Counted from the first letter of the stretch, positions 17,738 to 26,438 are shown. The stretch is 64,000 nt of DNA from Rhizosaccharibacter radicis (GCA_024508355.1 JAMZEJ010000001.1:186001-250000); one strand, 5' to 3'. Notes: generated by a model not told the origin, from the sequence alone. Numbers and translations: made by a program.

Positions 17738-19234
17738 TCAGAACAGTTCGATGTGGCTCTTGAAGCCGATCACGGCCGCGTTGCCCACGTTGGCCAGCGC
17801 GTTCGGACGGATGAAGTACTGGAAGTCCGGCGCGAAGGTCACGCCGCGATAGACGTGGATCTGGTAGCCCAGTTCGAAGTTGTAGGTGTGGCTCTGCACG
17901 CCGCGGGCCGCCGCGTTGTAGAACTGGCCGCCGGTGCCGGTGATCGGCAGACCCAGCTCCTGCTGCAGCGCCTCGGTCTTGCCGACCTTGTCCGACACTT
18001 CCATGTACGAGAAGCCGGCGACGATGCCGTCCTGCGGACGAGCCTTCCAGAAGCCATGATCGACGAGCGCGATCGAGGCCTGGCTGGTGCGGGTCGAGGT
18101 GTTGTTGTCGTTGTGGTAGAGCGCGCCGAACGCGATCAGGCCGTTGGTGGTGCCTGGACCGTGACGCAGGATCATCTGGTCCGCCATCGCGTATTCGGCG
18201 GTCTGGCCCTTGCGGACCTTCGGCGGCAGTCCGCTCTCGACGAACGGCGCGCCGTTGGCGTCGATGTAGTTATCGTTGTGGTTGTTGCTGTCGTAGATGA
18301 AGCCCAGCGCGTAGTGGCCCGGCAGCTGGTCGGGACCGAAGCTCGGCTCCCAGCCGACCTGGACCGGGAAGGTCTGGCCGCTGATCTGCGACGAGTCGAA
18401 CCTGAAGCCCGAGCGGTAGCCGTTGCCCGCTTGGTAGATGTTCTGCTCGGTGAAGTAGATGCCGCTCTGGATGTAGGTGGTGCGGGTCGGACGCACGCGC
18501 ACCCGGAACGCCCAGTTCGCATCCGGATAGGACGACACGGCGAAGTTGTCGGAGGAAGCCTTGGGGTTACCGCAGAAGGCGTTGTTCATGAAGTTACAGA
18601 AAAGCGGGTTCGACGCGAAGTCGTTCAGCACCGGAATGCGGCCGGCGATCACGTCCACGCGGCCGTTGGCCAGCGTTTCCTCGCCGTAGGCATACACGAG
18701 ATGGATCGCGACGTTGCCGCCGGCGCCGTAGATTTCCTGGCTAGGGTTCAGGTTGTCGCCGAAGATGCGGCTCGCCGGGATGCCGTAGCGGCCGACCATC
18801 ACGGTGTGCGTCGAGAAGCCGGTCAGGCCGGCCAGACGCTCCCAGTCGATGTCGGTTTCCAGACCGTACTGGCCGGCGTTGGTGCTTCCCTTGTGGTCGC
18901 CCTTCACGATGCCGGAGAATTCGTCGACGTTGTCGAGCAGCACGGCGATGCCGTGATCACGCAGATAGGAGCCCACGCCGAAGATCCCGGGAAACAGCGC
19001 TTCCGGCGTCGGGAGCGGCGGCACGGAACTGACCGGGTTGATCGGCACGCCGGCGGGGGGCAGCGGCGTCGCGACGCGGACGCTGGGGTTCAGCGAGGTC
19101 TGCGCCATCGCCATGCGCGCGGTGCCGAGCGACGTGCCGCTGAGGGCCGCGAGGACGAACAGCCCGGTGGCGAGCTTGCTGGCGCGGCCGGCCGGCAGGA
19201 TGTTTGCGTAAGTGAAGGACATTTTCTCCGCCAT
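17738..19234 (-). CDS. oprB: OprB-family carbohydrate-selective porin
   Basis: 498-aa outer-membrane barrel. Signal peptide: hydrophobic ATGLFVLAALSG, with a cleavage region ending MAMAQ. The mature protein has the OprB-type start (GIFGVGSYLRDHGIAVLLDNVDEF) and many alternating aromatic strands, for example WAFRVRVRP, GWEPSFG and HYALGFIYDS, with a terminal strand ending KSHIELF, whose final Phe is the usual outer-membrane insertion signal. Probably admits sugars or polyols, which fits an acetic acid bacterium. ATG at 19234; an ATG four codons downstream is possible. A TGC-rich palindrome-like site lies about 165 bp upstream. Confidence 0.88.
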   Translation of the reverse strand: MAEKMSFTYANILPAGRASKLATGLFVLAALSGTSLGTARMAMAQTSLNPSVRVATPLPPAGVPINPVSSVPPLPTPEALFPGIFGVGSYLRDHGIAVLLDNVDEFSGIVKGDHKGSTNAGQYGLETDIDWERLAGLTGFSTHTVMVGRYGIPASRIFGDNLNPSQEIYGAGGNVAIHLVYAYGEETLANGRVDVIAGRIPVLNDFASNPLFCNFMNNAFCGNPKASSDNFAVSSYPDANWAFRVRVRPTRTTYIQSGIYFTEQNIYQAGNGYRSGFRFDSSQISGQTFPVQVGWEPSFGPDQLPGHYALGFIYDSNNHNDNYIDANGAPFVESGLPPKVRKGQTAEYAMADQMILRHGPGTTNGLIAFGALYHNDNNTSTRTSQASIALVDHGFWKARPQDGIVAGFSYMEVSDKVGKTEALQQELGLPITGTGGQFYNAAARGVQSHTYNFELGYQIHVYRGVTFAPDFQYFIRPNALANVGNAAVIGFKSHIELF

Positions 19235-19595
19235 CTTTCTTTTGGGCTCGCAACGTCCTCGCCGGGCGGTGATGGATGCCGGCAGATGGGAACGAGGTGG
19301 CAACGACGATCCTATAAGGGTTGCGGCATCGTTGGACATGCTCTGCAAACGCGGTCCGGTGATATTACAAGAACTGTGGTATTTTTGATGCAGTGTGTTG
19401 TTGCATTGCAGCATTCACGATGAAGAACGACCGGATCATGGCCGTCCGGCTGCCGCGAATTCTTGCGTTGCAGCATAGAGGACTGCGTGTCGTTCCAGAG
19501 CCACAGGTACCGTGTTCCGTACGCGACAGTCCGCCCCCGCGCAGAAACCGGCACGCCCGGCCCCCGTTCGTGCCCAGGAACGGCGGGGATGCGCG
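19235..19595. promoter_or_regulatory. Divergent, AT-richer control region with two TGC-rich sites
   Basis: 361-bp gap between the porin (minus) and a small transporter (plus). It contains TTGTTGCATTGCAGCAT at 19398-19414 and a weaker copy, TTCTTGCGTTGCAGCAT, at 19460-19476. These match 15/17 and 13/17 of the perfect palindrome upstream of the MscS gene at 32876. Both fit the TGC-rich pattern (C/T)TGC-N3-GCAG described for PhaR-type regulators. The first site is 164 bp before the porin start, the second 120 bp before the transporter start. Regulator identity is inferred. Confidence 0.45.
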
Positions 19596-20042
19596 ATGAA
19601 GCTGCTGTTGATGTATGGCGTCGTCGTTCTGGCCGGCGTCCTGAACTCCATTCATTCCGGCACCAACGCGCAGCTCACCCGCAGCCTTTCCCAGCCCTGG
19701 TGGTGCGCGCTGATCGTGTGCGTGATCTCCGGCCTCGCCACTGCGGCCGGCATCCTGATCACGCGCGAACCGCCGCCCGTGCTATCGGCTTTCGCGGCGA
19801 CGCCTTGGTGGGCGTGGGCCGGCACGGTGATCGCCGCCGTGCCGATCATCACCACCCTGTATTTCGCCGGGCCGATGGGGGCCGCGGCCTATAATGGTGT
19901 GGTGGTGACCTCCACCATCGTCTCGTCGCTGCTGCTCGACCATCTGGGGGCGATCGGGTTCACCCAGCATACGGCGGGGCTGTGGCGCATCCTGGGGGGC
20001 GCGCTGATGATCGGCGGCCTCACCTTGATCTGCCTGTTCTAG
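19596..20042 (+). CDS. YdcZ/DUF606-type DMT-family small transporter
   Basis: 148-aa membrane protein with about five hydrophobic helices. The opening GVVVLAGVLNSIHSGTNAQL and the end GALMIGGLTLICLF are typical of the YdcZ (DUF606) branch of the drug/metabolite transporter superfamily, where members are half-size and may act as dimers. The middle AGPMGAAAYNGVVVTSTIVSS is the conserved core. Substrate unknown. ATG at 19596. It shares a control region with the divergent porin gene, so the two might respond to the same signal. Confidence 0.78.
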   Translation: MKLLLMYGVVVLAGVLNSIHSGTNAQLTRSLSQPWWCALIVCVISGLATAAGILITREPPPVLSAFAATPWWAWAGTVIAAVPIITTLYFAGPMGAAAYNGVVVTSTIVSSLLLDHLGAIGFTQHTAGLWRILGGALMIGGLTLICLF

Positions 20043-20442
20043 AACGCCGCGACCGTTCGGGTGCCACCCGACCGCTCCCGGCCACGGCTGCCGGGCGCCG
20101 CTCCTTGGCGGCCGGCCGGCCTGGTTTCGGTCGCCGACCCTGATCCCGGCGGAGCGCTTCGGTTTCGACATGACCATCGGATGTCGTCCGGCTGTCTTCG
20201 CTCCCCGGCCGCGGCGGCGTCGCGTCGGGTCGGCTGACCATCCGGGCTTGCGGGTGGCAGGCCTGCGCATCGAGACAGGTCAGGTCGAGCGGACACCGGC
20301 TGGACCCAAATCCACGCCATGCCACCAGTTCCGGGCGTCAGAAACGGGCCAAGATCAAATCGATGGCTGGTCGCCGCTCAAGAACGGTGGCGGCAACAGC
20401 GCCATGCTTTGCCGCGCGGCCGCTCCGCATCGAGCGGAACGG
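20043..20442. other. 400-bp spacer without recognisable gene
   Basis: GC-rich stretch between the YdcZ-type gene and the 3' end of tRNA-Ala. Short open frames are Arg/Pro-rich and overlap on both strands. I see no protein motif, RNA fold or repeat to report. Confidence 0.5.
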
Positions 20443-20518
20443 TGGTGGAGCCAAGGGGAGTCGAACCCCTGACCTCCTGAATGCCATTCAGGCGCTCTCC
20501 CAACTGAGCTATGGCCCC
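20443..20518 (-). tRNA. tRNA-Ala (GGC)
   Basis: Read on the minus strand, 76 nt beginning GGGGCCATAGCTCAGTTGGG and ending with an encoded CCA. Acceptor stem GGGGCCA/TGGCTCC (one G-T pair), D-loop CTCAGTTGGGAGAGC, anticodon stem-loop CTGAATGGCATTCAG with GGC, and T-loop GGTTCGACTCC. All cloverleaf arms are present. It lies between the spacer and maf. Confidence 0.97.
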
Positions 20519-20618
20519 GGTTCACCGGTTTCGCGGAGATGGATCCGCGCTTGGGTGGCGGGCATATAGCCGGGGGTGGCAGCCCTGGCAAGCCCCGTCC
20601 GGCGGCACGGGGGCGACC

Positions 20619-21326
20619 CTAGCTCAGCAGCACCTCCTGCCGGCGCAGGAAGTCCAGCAGCGCGCGCATCGGCAGGCCGAGGATCGCGGCATGCTCGCCG
20701 TCGACGCGCTCGAACAACAGCTGGCCGCGCTTCTCCAGCCGGTAGGCACCGACGCTGCCCAGCAGGAATTCGCCTTCTGCGGCGAGATAACGCTTGATGA
20801 ACGGTGCCGACAGGGTGCGCATCCGCAGCGACGGGGTTTCGAGATGCGTCCAATGAAGCCCGTCGCCGCCGCGCACCACCACCGCCGTATGCAGCCTGTG
20901 ATCCCGCCCGCTGAGAAATCTCAGATGGTCGGCCGCCTCGGCGAGATCCGCCGGCTTGTCCAGCCAGCGGCCCTCGCATTCCAGCATCTGGTCGGCGCCG
21001 ATCACCATCGGCGCGCCCGCCCCCGGCGGAAGGGCGGCGGTCGCGGCGGCGTCCGGTCCAGAGCCGGACAAGGACAAGGGCACGGCCGTCATCGCCGCCG
21101 ATGCCTTGGCCTCGGCCAAGCGCAGTGCCGCCTGGCCGGCCGTGAGCCCGTCCGCCCGTGCGTCGCGTTTCAGTTCCGCCTCGTCCACCGGCACAGCGTG
21201 CACCCGGAACGCCAGCCCCGCGTCGCGCAGCAGGGTTTGCCGGGTGATGGAAGTGCTGGCCAGCACCAGTTCCCGAGTCGGATCCTGCAGCAACGAAGCG
21301 GCATCGGGGAGTACTGCCGGAGTCAT
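20619..21326 (-). CDS. maf: Maf-family nucleoside triphosphate pyrophosphatase
   Basis: House-cleaning pyrophosphatase that hydrolyses non-canonical or m7G/dTTP-type nucleotides. 235 aa. N-terminal motif LVLASTSITRQTLLRDAGL (the Ser and Arg contact the nucleotide), then VDEAELKRD, VIGADQML with the catalytic Asp, LRFLSGRDHRLHTA, and the C-terminal FERVDGEHAAILGLPM. About 22 Ser/Gly/Pro/Ala-rich residues are inserted between AAMTAV and PMVIGADQ, making it longer than the usual ~200 aa. The start at 21326 lies beside the putative origin; divergent from hemE. Confidence 0.9.
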   Translation of the reverse strand: MTPAVLPDAASLLQDPTRELVLASTSITRQTLLRDAGLAFRVHAVPVDEAELKRDARADGLTAGQAALRLAEAKASAAMTAVPLSLSGSGPDAAATAALPPGAGAPMVIGADQMLECEGRWLDKPADLAEAADHLRFLSGRDHRLHTAVVVRGGDGLHWTHLETPSLRMRTLSAPFIKRYLAAEGEFLLGSVGAYRLEKRGQLLFERVDGEHAAILGLPMRALLDFLRRQEVLLS

Positions 21327-21732
21327 GCGGGGGTCCGGGCGAGCGAAGTACTGGCGCGAGTACTGGGGTACATGTGGATTGATTCCGAGTCGCCGCAGGA
21401 GGGTACCGAGTACCGGGGATGGCCGGTACGGCAGCCCGGGGCGGTGGGTTGTACACAGCCCCGTGTTGGGGAAAAGGGGATAACCGCCGAAAGTCCAACC
21501 AGCTGAACCGGTTGCGAACTGTACACCTTGTTGGGAAAGCGGGGTACGTTTTCCCGGGAGCGGGTACCCCACGATCCACAAGGTTCAACAGACTCCCTCC
21601 GTTTTCTTCTTTCTCTTTCTTGATTAGAGGAAAGCGCATGCCGGTGATCCGATGTGTCGGGGAAGCCGGAATGACGGGCACCGTGCCGGCATGCGCCGGA
21701 AACCGCGCGGAAACGGGTTGTTTGGAGAGTCG
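21327..21732. other. Putative chromosomal replication origin (oriC) between maf and hemE
   Basis: 406-bp divergent gap. In alphaproteobacteria the origin commonly abuts hemE, with maf, hemJ, rho and the mnmE-mnmG-rsmG-parA-parB block nearby; all are in this window. DnaA-box-like 9-mers (7/9 to TTATCCACA or its complement): TGTGGATTG 21373-21381, TTGTACACA 21449-21457, TTATCCCCT (minus) 21475-21483, CGATCCACA 21572-21580. An AT-rich pyrimidine tract follows at 21602-21626. Four GANTC sites and an unusual cluster of GTAC tetramers (21310-21567) also occur. It also holds the hemE promoter. Assigned by context and motifs, not by GC skew. Confidence 0.7.
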
Positions 21733-22833
21733 ATGTCCAGCACTGAGGTTTTTGCGCCCGACGACGACAAACCGGCCAAGAAGCTGCTGCGCGTGCTGCG
21801 CGGCGAGCCGTCCTGGCCACCGCCGATGTGGTTGATGCGACAGGCCGGGCGCTATCTGCCGGAGTTCCGCGCCATGCGGGCGCAGGCCGACTTCATCACC
21901 CGCTGCATGACGCCCGAGACCGCGGTGGAACTGACGCTGCAACCGATACGGCGCTACGCCATGGACGGCGCCATCCTGTTCAGCGACATCCTGATCCTGC
22001 CCTGGGCGATGGGGCAGCCGCTCGAGTTCCGGGAGTCGGTCGGACCCGTGCTGGAACCGATCCGCGACCGCGATGCCCTGCGGCGACTCGACCCGTCGCG
22101 GGTGGCGGAAGCGACCGCCCCGGTGGCGGAAGCGCTGCGCCGGCTGCGCGCGGCGCTGGACGGCCACGATCCCGCCGCCGATCTCGGTGCCGGCCGCCCC
22201 GGCGCCACGGCCCTGCTGGGATTCGCGGGGGCGCCCTTCACCGTCGCCTGCTACATGGTGGAAGGGCGGGGCTCGCGGGAGTTCGCGGAAACCCGCACCG
22301 CCGCGTATCGCGATCCCGCCTTCTTCGAGGCGCTGATCGAGCTGCTCGCCGAACAAACGGCCCTGACGCTGTGCCGTCAGATCGAGGCCGGCGCCGAGGC
22401 GGTGATGCTGTTCGACAGCTGGGCCGGCCTGCTGCCGCCGGGCGAGTTCCGCCGCCACGTGATCGGGCCTGCCGCCGCGATCGTGCGCGCGGTGCGGGCA
22501 CGCCACCCCGGCGTGCCGGTGATCGGGTTTCCCCGGCTGGGCGGCCTGCTGGTCGGCGAGTACGCGGCCGAGACCGGGGTGGACGCGCTGGCGCTCGACA
22601 CCGGGGCCGATCTCGAACAGGCGCGTCGTCTGGTGCCGGACCGGGTGGCGCTGCAGGGCAATCTCGATCCGCTGCGGTTGCTGGCCGGAGGCGACGGTCT
22701 GGTCGCGGAAGCGCAGGCGGTGTGCCGGGCGCTGCGCGGCCGGCCGCACGTGTTCAATCTCGGCCATGGCGTGTTGCCGCAAACGCCGCCGGAGCATGTG
22801 GGGATGCTGGTGGACGCGGTGCGGTCGGCATGA
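21733..22833 (+). CDS. hemE: Uroporphyrinogen decarboxylase HemE
   Basis: Decarboxylates uroporphyrinogen III to coproporphyrinogen III in haem synthesis; cytosolic. 366 aa. Signature 1, PPMWLMRQAGRYLPEFRAM (active-site Arg residues), is near residue 30; ILFSDILILPWAMG carries the catalytic Asp; GFAGAPFTVACYMVEG matches signature 2; FPRLGGLL and LQGNLDPLRL are usual. ATG at 21733 after GGAGAG. Open frame upstream to 21652 lacks homology-like sequence. It heads a tight set: its stop overlaps the start of the HAD gene (ATGA), which in turn overlaps hemJ. Confidence 0.96.
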   Translation: MSSTEVFAPDDDKPAKKLLRVLRGEPSWPPPMWLMRQAGRYLPEFRAMRAQADFITRCMTPETAVELTLQPIRRYAMDGAILFSDILILPWAMGQPLEFRESVGPVLEPIRDRDALRRLDPSRVAEATAPVAEALRRLRAALDGHDPAADLGAGRPGATALLGFAGAPFTVACYMVEGRGSREFAETRTAAYRDPAFFEALIELLAEQTALTLCRQIEAGAEAVMLFDSWAGLLPPGEFRRHVIGPAAAIVRAVRARHPGVPVIGFPRLGGLLVGEYAAETGVDALALDTGADLEQARRLVPDRVALQGNLDPLRLLAGGDGLVAEAQAVCRALRGRPHVFNLGHGVLPQTPPEHVGMLVDAVRSA

Positions 22834-23552
22834 GCGGGCGGGTCCCGGCGGTCGGGCCGGTCCTGACGGAAGCGCCGCTCCGTCTGGTGATCTTCGACTG
22901 CGACGGCGTGCTGGTGGACAGCGAGGCCTTGTCGGCCAGGGTGGTGTCCGCCGCCTGCACCGCGCTCGGCTTTCCGCTGGATGCGGCCGAAGCCGAACGG
23001 CGCTATCTCGGCATGTCGCTCGGCGCGATCCGGACCGACATGGAGGCTTCCGGCCTGCGGGTGCCGGCGGACTGGGTGGCTGGGGTGCAGGCGGCCCTGG
23101 TGGTGGCGATGGCGGCGGAAGCCACCATGATCGACGGCGCGCAGGCCGCGCTGGACGCGGTGCTGGCGCTCGGGTTGAAGGTGCGGGTGGCTTCCAACTC
23201 CTCGCTCGCGGAGATGGACGCGAAATTCGCGCGTACCGGCCTGGACCGCCGCCTCGCCGGCCTCGTCCACAGCGGGCGCGCGGCGGGCATCCGTCCGAAA
23301 CCGGCGCCGGACGTGTTTCTCGCCGCCGCCGCCGCGGAAGGCGTTCCGCCGGCCGCCTGTCTGGTGGTCGAGGATTCCGATACCGGCATGGCGGCGGCCC
23401 ACGCGGCGGGAATGGCCTGCGTGGTGCTGCGGGCCGACGGCCATCCGTTCGCCGCGATCCCCGGCCATCGCTCGCGCCGGATCGCGCACCTGGACAGCCT
23501 GCCGGCGCTGCTGCGCGAGGCGATGGCTCCTCGCACGGGGGCACCCTCATGA
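22830..23552 (+). CDS. HAD-superfamily phosphatase (phosphoglycolate phosphatase-like)
   Basis: 240 aa, haloacid-dehalogenase fold. Motif I VIFDCDGVLVDSEAL with the nucleophile Asp, cap region SLGAIRTDMEAS, motif II VASNSSLAEM, motif III Lys in RPKPAPDVF, motif IV VVEDSDTGMAAAHAAGM. DGVLVDSE places it with the beta-phosphoglucomutase/phosphoglycolate phosphatase group (YniC/Gph-like). Substrate unknown. It overlaps hemE by 4 bp upstream and hemJ by 4 bp downstream, so it is translationally coupled to two haem genes, though a role in haem metabolism is only suggested by this position. Confidence 0.85.
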   Translation: MSGRVPAVGPVLTEAPLRLVIFDCDGVLVDSEALSARVVSAACTALGFPLDAAEAERRYLGMSLGAIRTDMEASGLRVPADWVAGVQAALVVAMAAEATMIDGAQAALDAVLALGLKVRVASNSSLAEMDAKFARTGLDRRLAGLVHSGRAAGIRPKPAPDVFLAAAAAEGVPPAACLVVEDSDTGMAAAHAAGMACVVLRADGHPFAAIPGHRSRRIAHLDSLPALLREAMAPRTGAPS

Positions 23553-24016
23553 TCCCTGCCCTGGTGTGGCCGGCATTGGCGCCGTGGATCCAGTGGGAGA
23601 AGGCGGGCCATCTGGTGTCGGTGATCGCCTGGATGGCCGGGCTGTTCTATCTGCCGCGGTTGTTCGTCTACCATTGCGAGGCTCCGCCCGGATCGGCGCA
23701 GAGCGAGACCTTCAAGGTGATGGAGCGCCGCCTGCTCCGGGCGATCACCACGCCGGCGATGATCGCCGCCCTGTTCTTCGGGGTGCTGCTGGTGCTGACG
23801 CCGGGGGCAGTGGACTGGTACGCCGGCTGGTGGTGGAGCAAGCTCGGCGCCGTGGTGCTGATGCTGGGCTTCCACGGCTTCTGCGCCCGCTGGCGGCGCG
23901 ACTTCGCGCTGGACCGCAACGCCCGGCCCCAACGCTTCTTCCGCATGGCGAACGAGATCCCCACCGTGCTGATGCTGGTGATCGTGATCGCGGTGATCGT
24001 GCAGCCGCATTTCTGA
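23549..24016 (+). CDS. hemJ: Protoporphyrinogen IX oxidase HemJ
   Basis: 155-aa inner-membrane protein with four predicted helices. HemJ converts protoporphyrinogen IX to protoporphyrin IX in many alphaproteobacteria. Family marks: AGHLVSVIAWMAGLFYLPRLF (conserved His and the LPRLF segment), VMERRLLRAITTPAM, and RFFRMANEIPTVLMLVIVI near the end. ATG at 23549 overlaps the HAD stop. Pathway partner HemE is two genes upstream. A weak 20-bp hairpin (24020-24039, one mismatch) follows the stop. Confidence 0.93.
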   Translation: MIPALVWPALAPWIQWEKAGHLVSVIAWMAGLFYLPRLFVYHCEAPPGSAQSETFKVMERRLLRAITTPAMIAALFFGVLLVLTPGAVDWYAGWWWSKLGAVVLMLGFHGFCARWRRDFALDRNARPQRFFRMANEIPTVLMLVIVIAVIVQPHF

Positions 24017-24556
24017 GGACCGCCCGGGTACCCGGACGGAGGTCGCCCGACCGCAGTTCCCCTGTTCCGTGTGCTCTCGACCCGGACGCCGCGCATCCGG
24101 GGCGGCGAGGACCGGCAATGGTGCGGCCGGTCCGGTGGCGGGCGGACGGCAGCGCGGTCGCCCCACGCCTGCTGGGTTTGTCCGGCGTGGCGGCACGACG
24201 ATCTCGTGCTTGCCGTGCCCGCATGACGCGGCTCCGGCGATCGCGGCACAGGGCCGTCCGGCAGCCCTTGCAGACGGCACGGCGGGCGCCCCGCCGTTCC
24301 CGGCATCCGGTCCCGGGGGGACCGCGTCCGAGGTCCTTCGGACGAGCCTGCCCGGCAGGGTGTCGTCGGCGCGAGAACCGGCGGCCCTTCGGGCACACGG
24401 GGACCAAGAACGTCTGGAAACCGGCCTGACGCCGCGAGTTGAACGGCCGGCTGGGCAACCTCCGCGCTCCCGGGCCGTATGCCGTCCGCAGCCGCGACAT
24501 CGCGGTTGCCACCGGATGTCCGTCCGTCGACCCTTCCCCACGAGGATCAGCCGCCC
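24017..24556. other. 540-bp spacer after hemJ
   Basis: GC-rich gap before the aldo/keto reductase. The only local structure noted is CCGCCCGGGTACCCGGACGG at 24020-24039, an imperfect hairpin that could end the hemE operon. Open frames on both strands are Arg/Gly-rich and show no motif. Confidence 0.5.
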
Positions 24557-25612
24557 ATGCACTACAGGACCCTTGGCCGTTCGGGGCTGCGCGTGTCGGC
24601 CTTGACGCTGGGCACCATGACCTTCGGCGGCGCCGGAAAGTTCGGCAAGGTCGGCAGCACCGACCTCGCGGGTGCCAGACGGCAGATCGATCTGTGCCTG
24701 GAGGCGGGCGTCAACCTGATCGACACCGCCGACGTGTACTCGGCCGGACTGTCGGAGGAGATCACCGCGGAAGCGATCGCAGGCAAGCGGGATAGCCTCC
24801 TGCTGGCCACCAAGGCGCGCTTCCCCATGGGCGAGGGTCCGAACGACGCGGGCTCCTCGCGCCACCACCTGATCCGGGCCTGCGAGGCGAGCCTGAAGCG
24901 GCTCCGCACCGACTACATCGATCTCTACCAGCTGCATGAGCGCGACGGCATCACGCCGCTGGAAGAAACCATGGCGGCGCTCGACCATCTCGTGAGCTCG
25001 GGCAAGGTCCGCTATGTCGGCGTGTCGAACTTCTCCGCCTGGCACCTGATGAAGGCGATGGGCATCGCGGATCGCCACGGGCTGGCGCGACCGGTCAGCC
25101 AGCAGATCCACTACACGCTGCAGGCGCGCGAGGCGGAGTACGAGCTGGTGCCGGCGTCGCTGGACCAGGGCGTCGGCATCATGGTGTGGAGCCCGCTGGC
25201 CGGCGGCCTGTTGTCCGGCAAGCACCGCCGCGGCCAGGCGACGCCCGAAGGAACCCGTCAGCTCGCGGAATGGAGCGAGCCGCCGGTGCGCGATACCGAC
25301 GCGCTGTTCGACATCGTGGACGTGCTGGTGTCGGTCGGCGAGGCGCACGGCGTGTCGGCAGCACAGGTGGCGATCGCCTGGCTGCTGACCCGCCCGGCGG
25401 TCAGCACGGTGGTGGTGGGCGCCCGCACGGACGAGCAGCTGGTGGACAACCTGAAGGCCGCCGACCTGGTGCTGTCGGCGGAAGAGATCGCGCGGCTGGA
25501 GGAAGTGAGCCGGCCGCCGCTGCTGTATCCGTACTGGCACCAGGCGCAGACCGCTTCGGACCGGTTGTCGGAGGAGGACCTGACCCTGTTGCGCCCGCAT
25601 ATCGGCCGCTAG
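24557..25612 (+). CDS. Aldo/keto reductase
   Basis: 351-aa NADPH-dependent oxidoreductase of the AKR superfamily. It opens MHYRTLGRSGLRVSALTLGTM; the catalytic Asp and Tyr are in NLIDTADVYSAGLSEE, the Lys in LLATKARF, and the His in IDLYQLHERDG. Later family segments are VRYVGVSNFSAWHL, WSPLAGGLLSGKH, and the cofactor-binding VVVGARTDEQL. The length and the LSGKH segment resemble the YajO/AKR11-12 groups acting on aldehydes or sugar ketones. ATG at 24557. The VOC gene begins 24 bp after its stop, so the two are likely co-transcribed. Confidence 0.92.
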   Translation: MHYRTLGRSGLRVSALTLGTMTFGGAGKFGKVGSTDLAGARRQIDLCLEAGVNLIDTADVYSAGLSEEITAEAIAGKRDSLLLATKARFPMGEGPNDAGSSRHHLIRACEASLKRLRTDYIDLYQLHERDGITPLEETMAALDHLVSSGKVRYVGVSNFSAWHLMKAMGIADRHGLARPVSQQIHYTLQAREAEYELVPASLDQGVGIMVWSPLAGGLLSGKHRRGQATPEGTRQLAEWSEPPVRDTDALFDIVDVLVSVGEAHGVSAAQVAIAWLLTRPAVSTVVVGARTDEQLVDNLKAADLVLSAEEIARLEEVSRPPLLYPYWHQAQTASDRLSEEDLTLLRPHIGR

Positions 25613-25636
25613 CGGCGGGAGCGTGGAGCGTCGGGA

Positions 25637-26017
25637 GTGATCGACCGGCTGGATCATCTGGTGCTGACCGTGCGCGACATCGAGCGTACGCGCCGTTTCT
25701 ACCGAGACGGCCTCGGCATGGAAGAACAGGGTTTCGGCGAAGGGCGCGTCGCCTTCCGTTTCGGGGGGCAGAAGCTCAACATCCATCTGGTGGACGGCGA
25801 TCCGATCCTGCCCCGGGCCGATCGGCCGACGCCGGGAAGTGCCGATCTGTGTTTCATCGCCGATCGCCCGCTGGACGAGGTGATGGTTCTGCTCCGTGAA
25901 CGAGGGCTCGCCGTGGCGCAGGGGCCGGTGGCGCGCACGGGGGCGCGAGGATCGATCCGTTCGGTTTATCTGCGTGATCCGGACGAGAATCTGGTCGAGA
26001 TTTCCGAATATTGCTGA
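25637..26017 (+). CDS. VOC-family (glyoxalase/fosfomycin-resistance fold) protein
   Basis: 126-aa single-domain metalloenzyme-type protein from a GTG at 25637 with GGGAG directly upstream. It starts IDRLDHLVLTVRDIERTRRFYRDGLGM, where the first His is a usual metal ligand; the second half has LCFIADRPLDEVM, and the end SVYLRDPDENLVEISEYC carries the acidic ligand. This resembles the small dioxygenase-like VOC proteins rather than true glyoxalase I. Pairing with an aldo/keto reductase hints at handling of reactive carbonyls, but that is inference. Confidence 0.85.
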   Translation: MIDRLDHLVLTVRDIERTRRFYRDGLGMEEQGFGEGRVAFRFGGQKLNIHLVDGDPILPRADRPTPGSADLCFIADRPLDEVMVLLRERGLAVAQGPVARTGARGSIRSVYLRDPDENLVEISEYC

Positions 26018-26238
26018 AGCCGCTGGCTGTCGTCCGTGCCGGGACGACGAGCCGGCCGGACCTAACGGATCACCGCAGGGTGATCACGAGCCGGATCGGG
26101 AAGCAGCAACGGCGGAGAACATGATTTGCGGGAATGGAGCGCTTGGCGCGTCCGGTAGGGCAGCGATCCGTGTCAAGCTCGTGGCCGGTGCGAACAACGA
26201 CACCAGGATCGGCGACGGGTCACCGGACTGATCGGCCG

Positions 26239-26314
<76 letters not shown>

Positions 26315-26438
26315 ACGGCCCTCACGGGTGGCGGCCGTATAGCAGCGGGTCCGGCAGGCGCCAAGGGGTTTTCGCACCCGACGGTGCGGTGGATGGCTGT
26401 CATGTCCGGGGATGGCGGCGGCGACGGCCGGCGCGGTT

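Noticed and set aside
24017..24556. Minus-strand open frames in the hemJ/aldo-keto reductase gap
   Set aside because: They extend antisense into hemJ and are Arg/Pro/Ser-rich without motifs.
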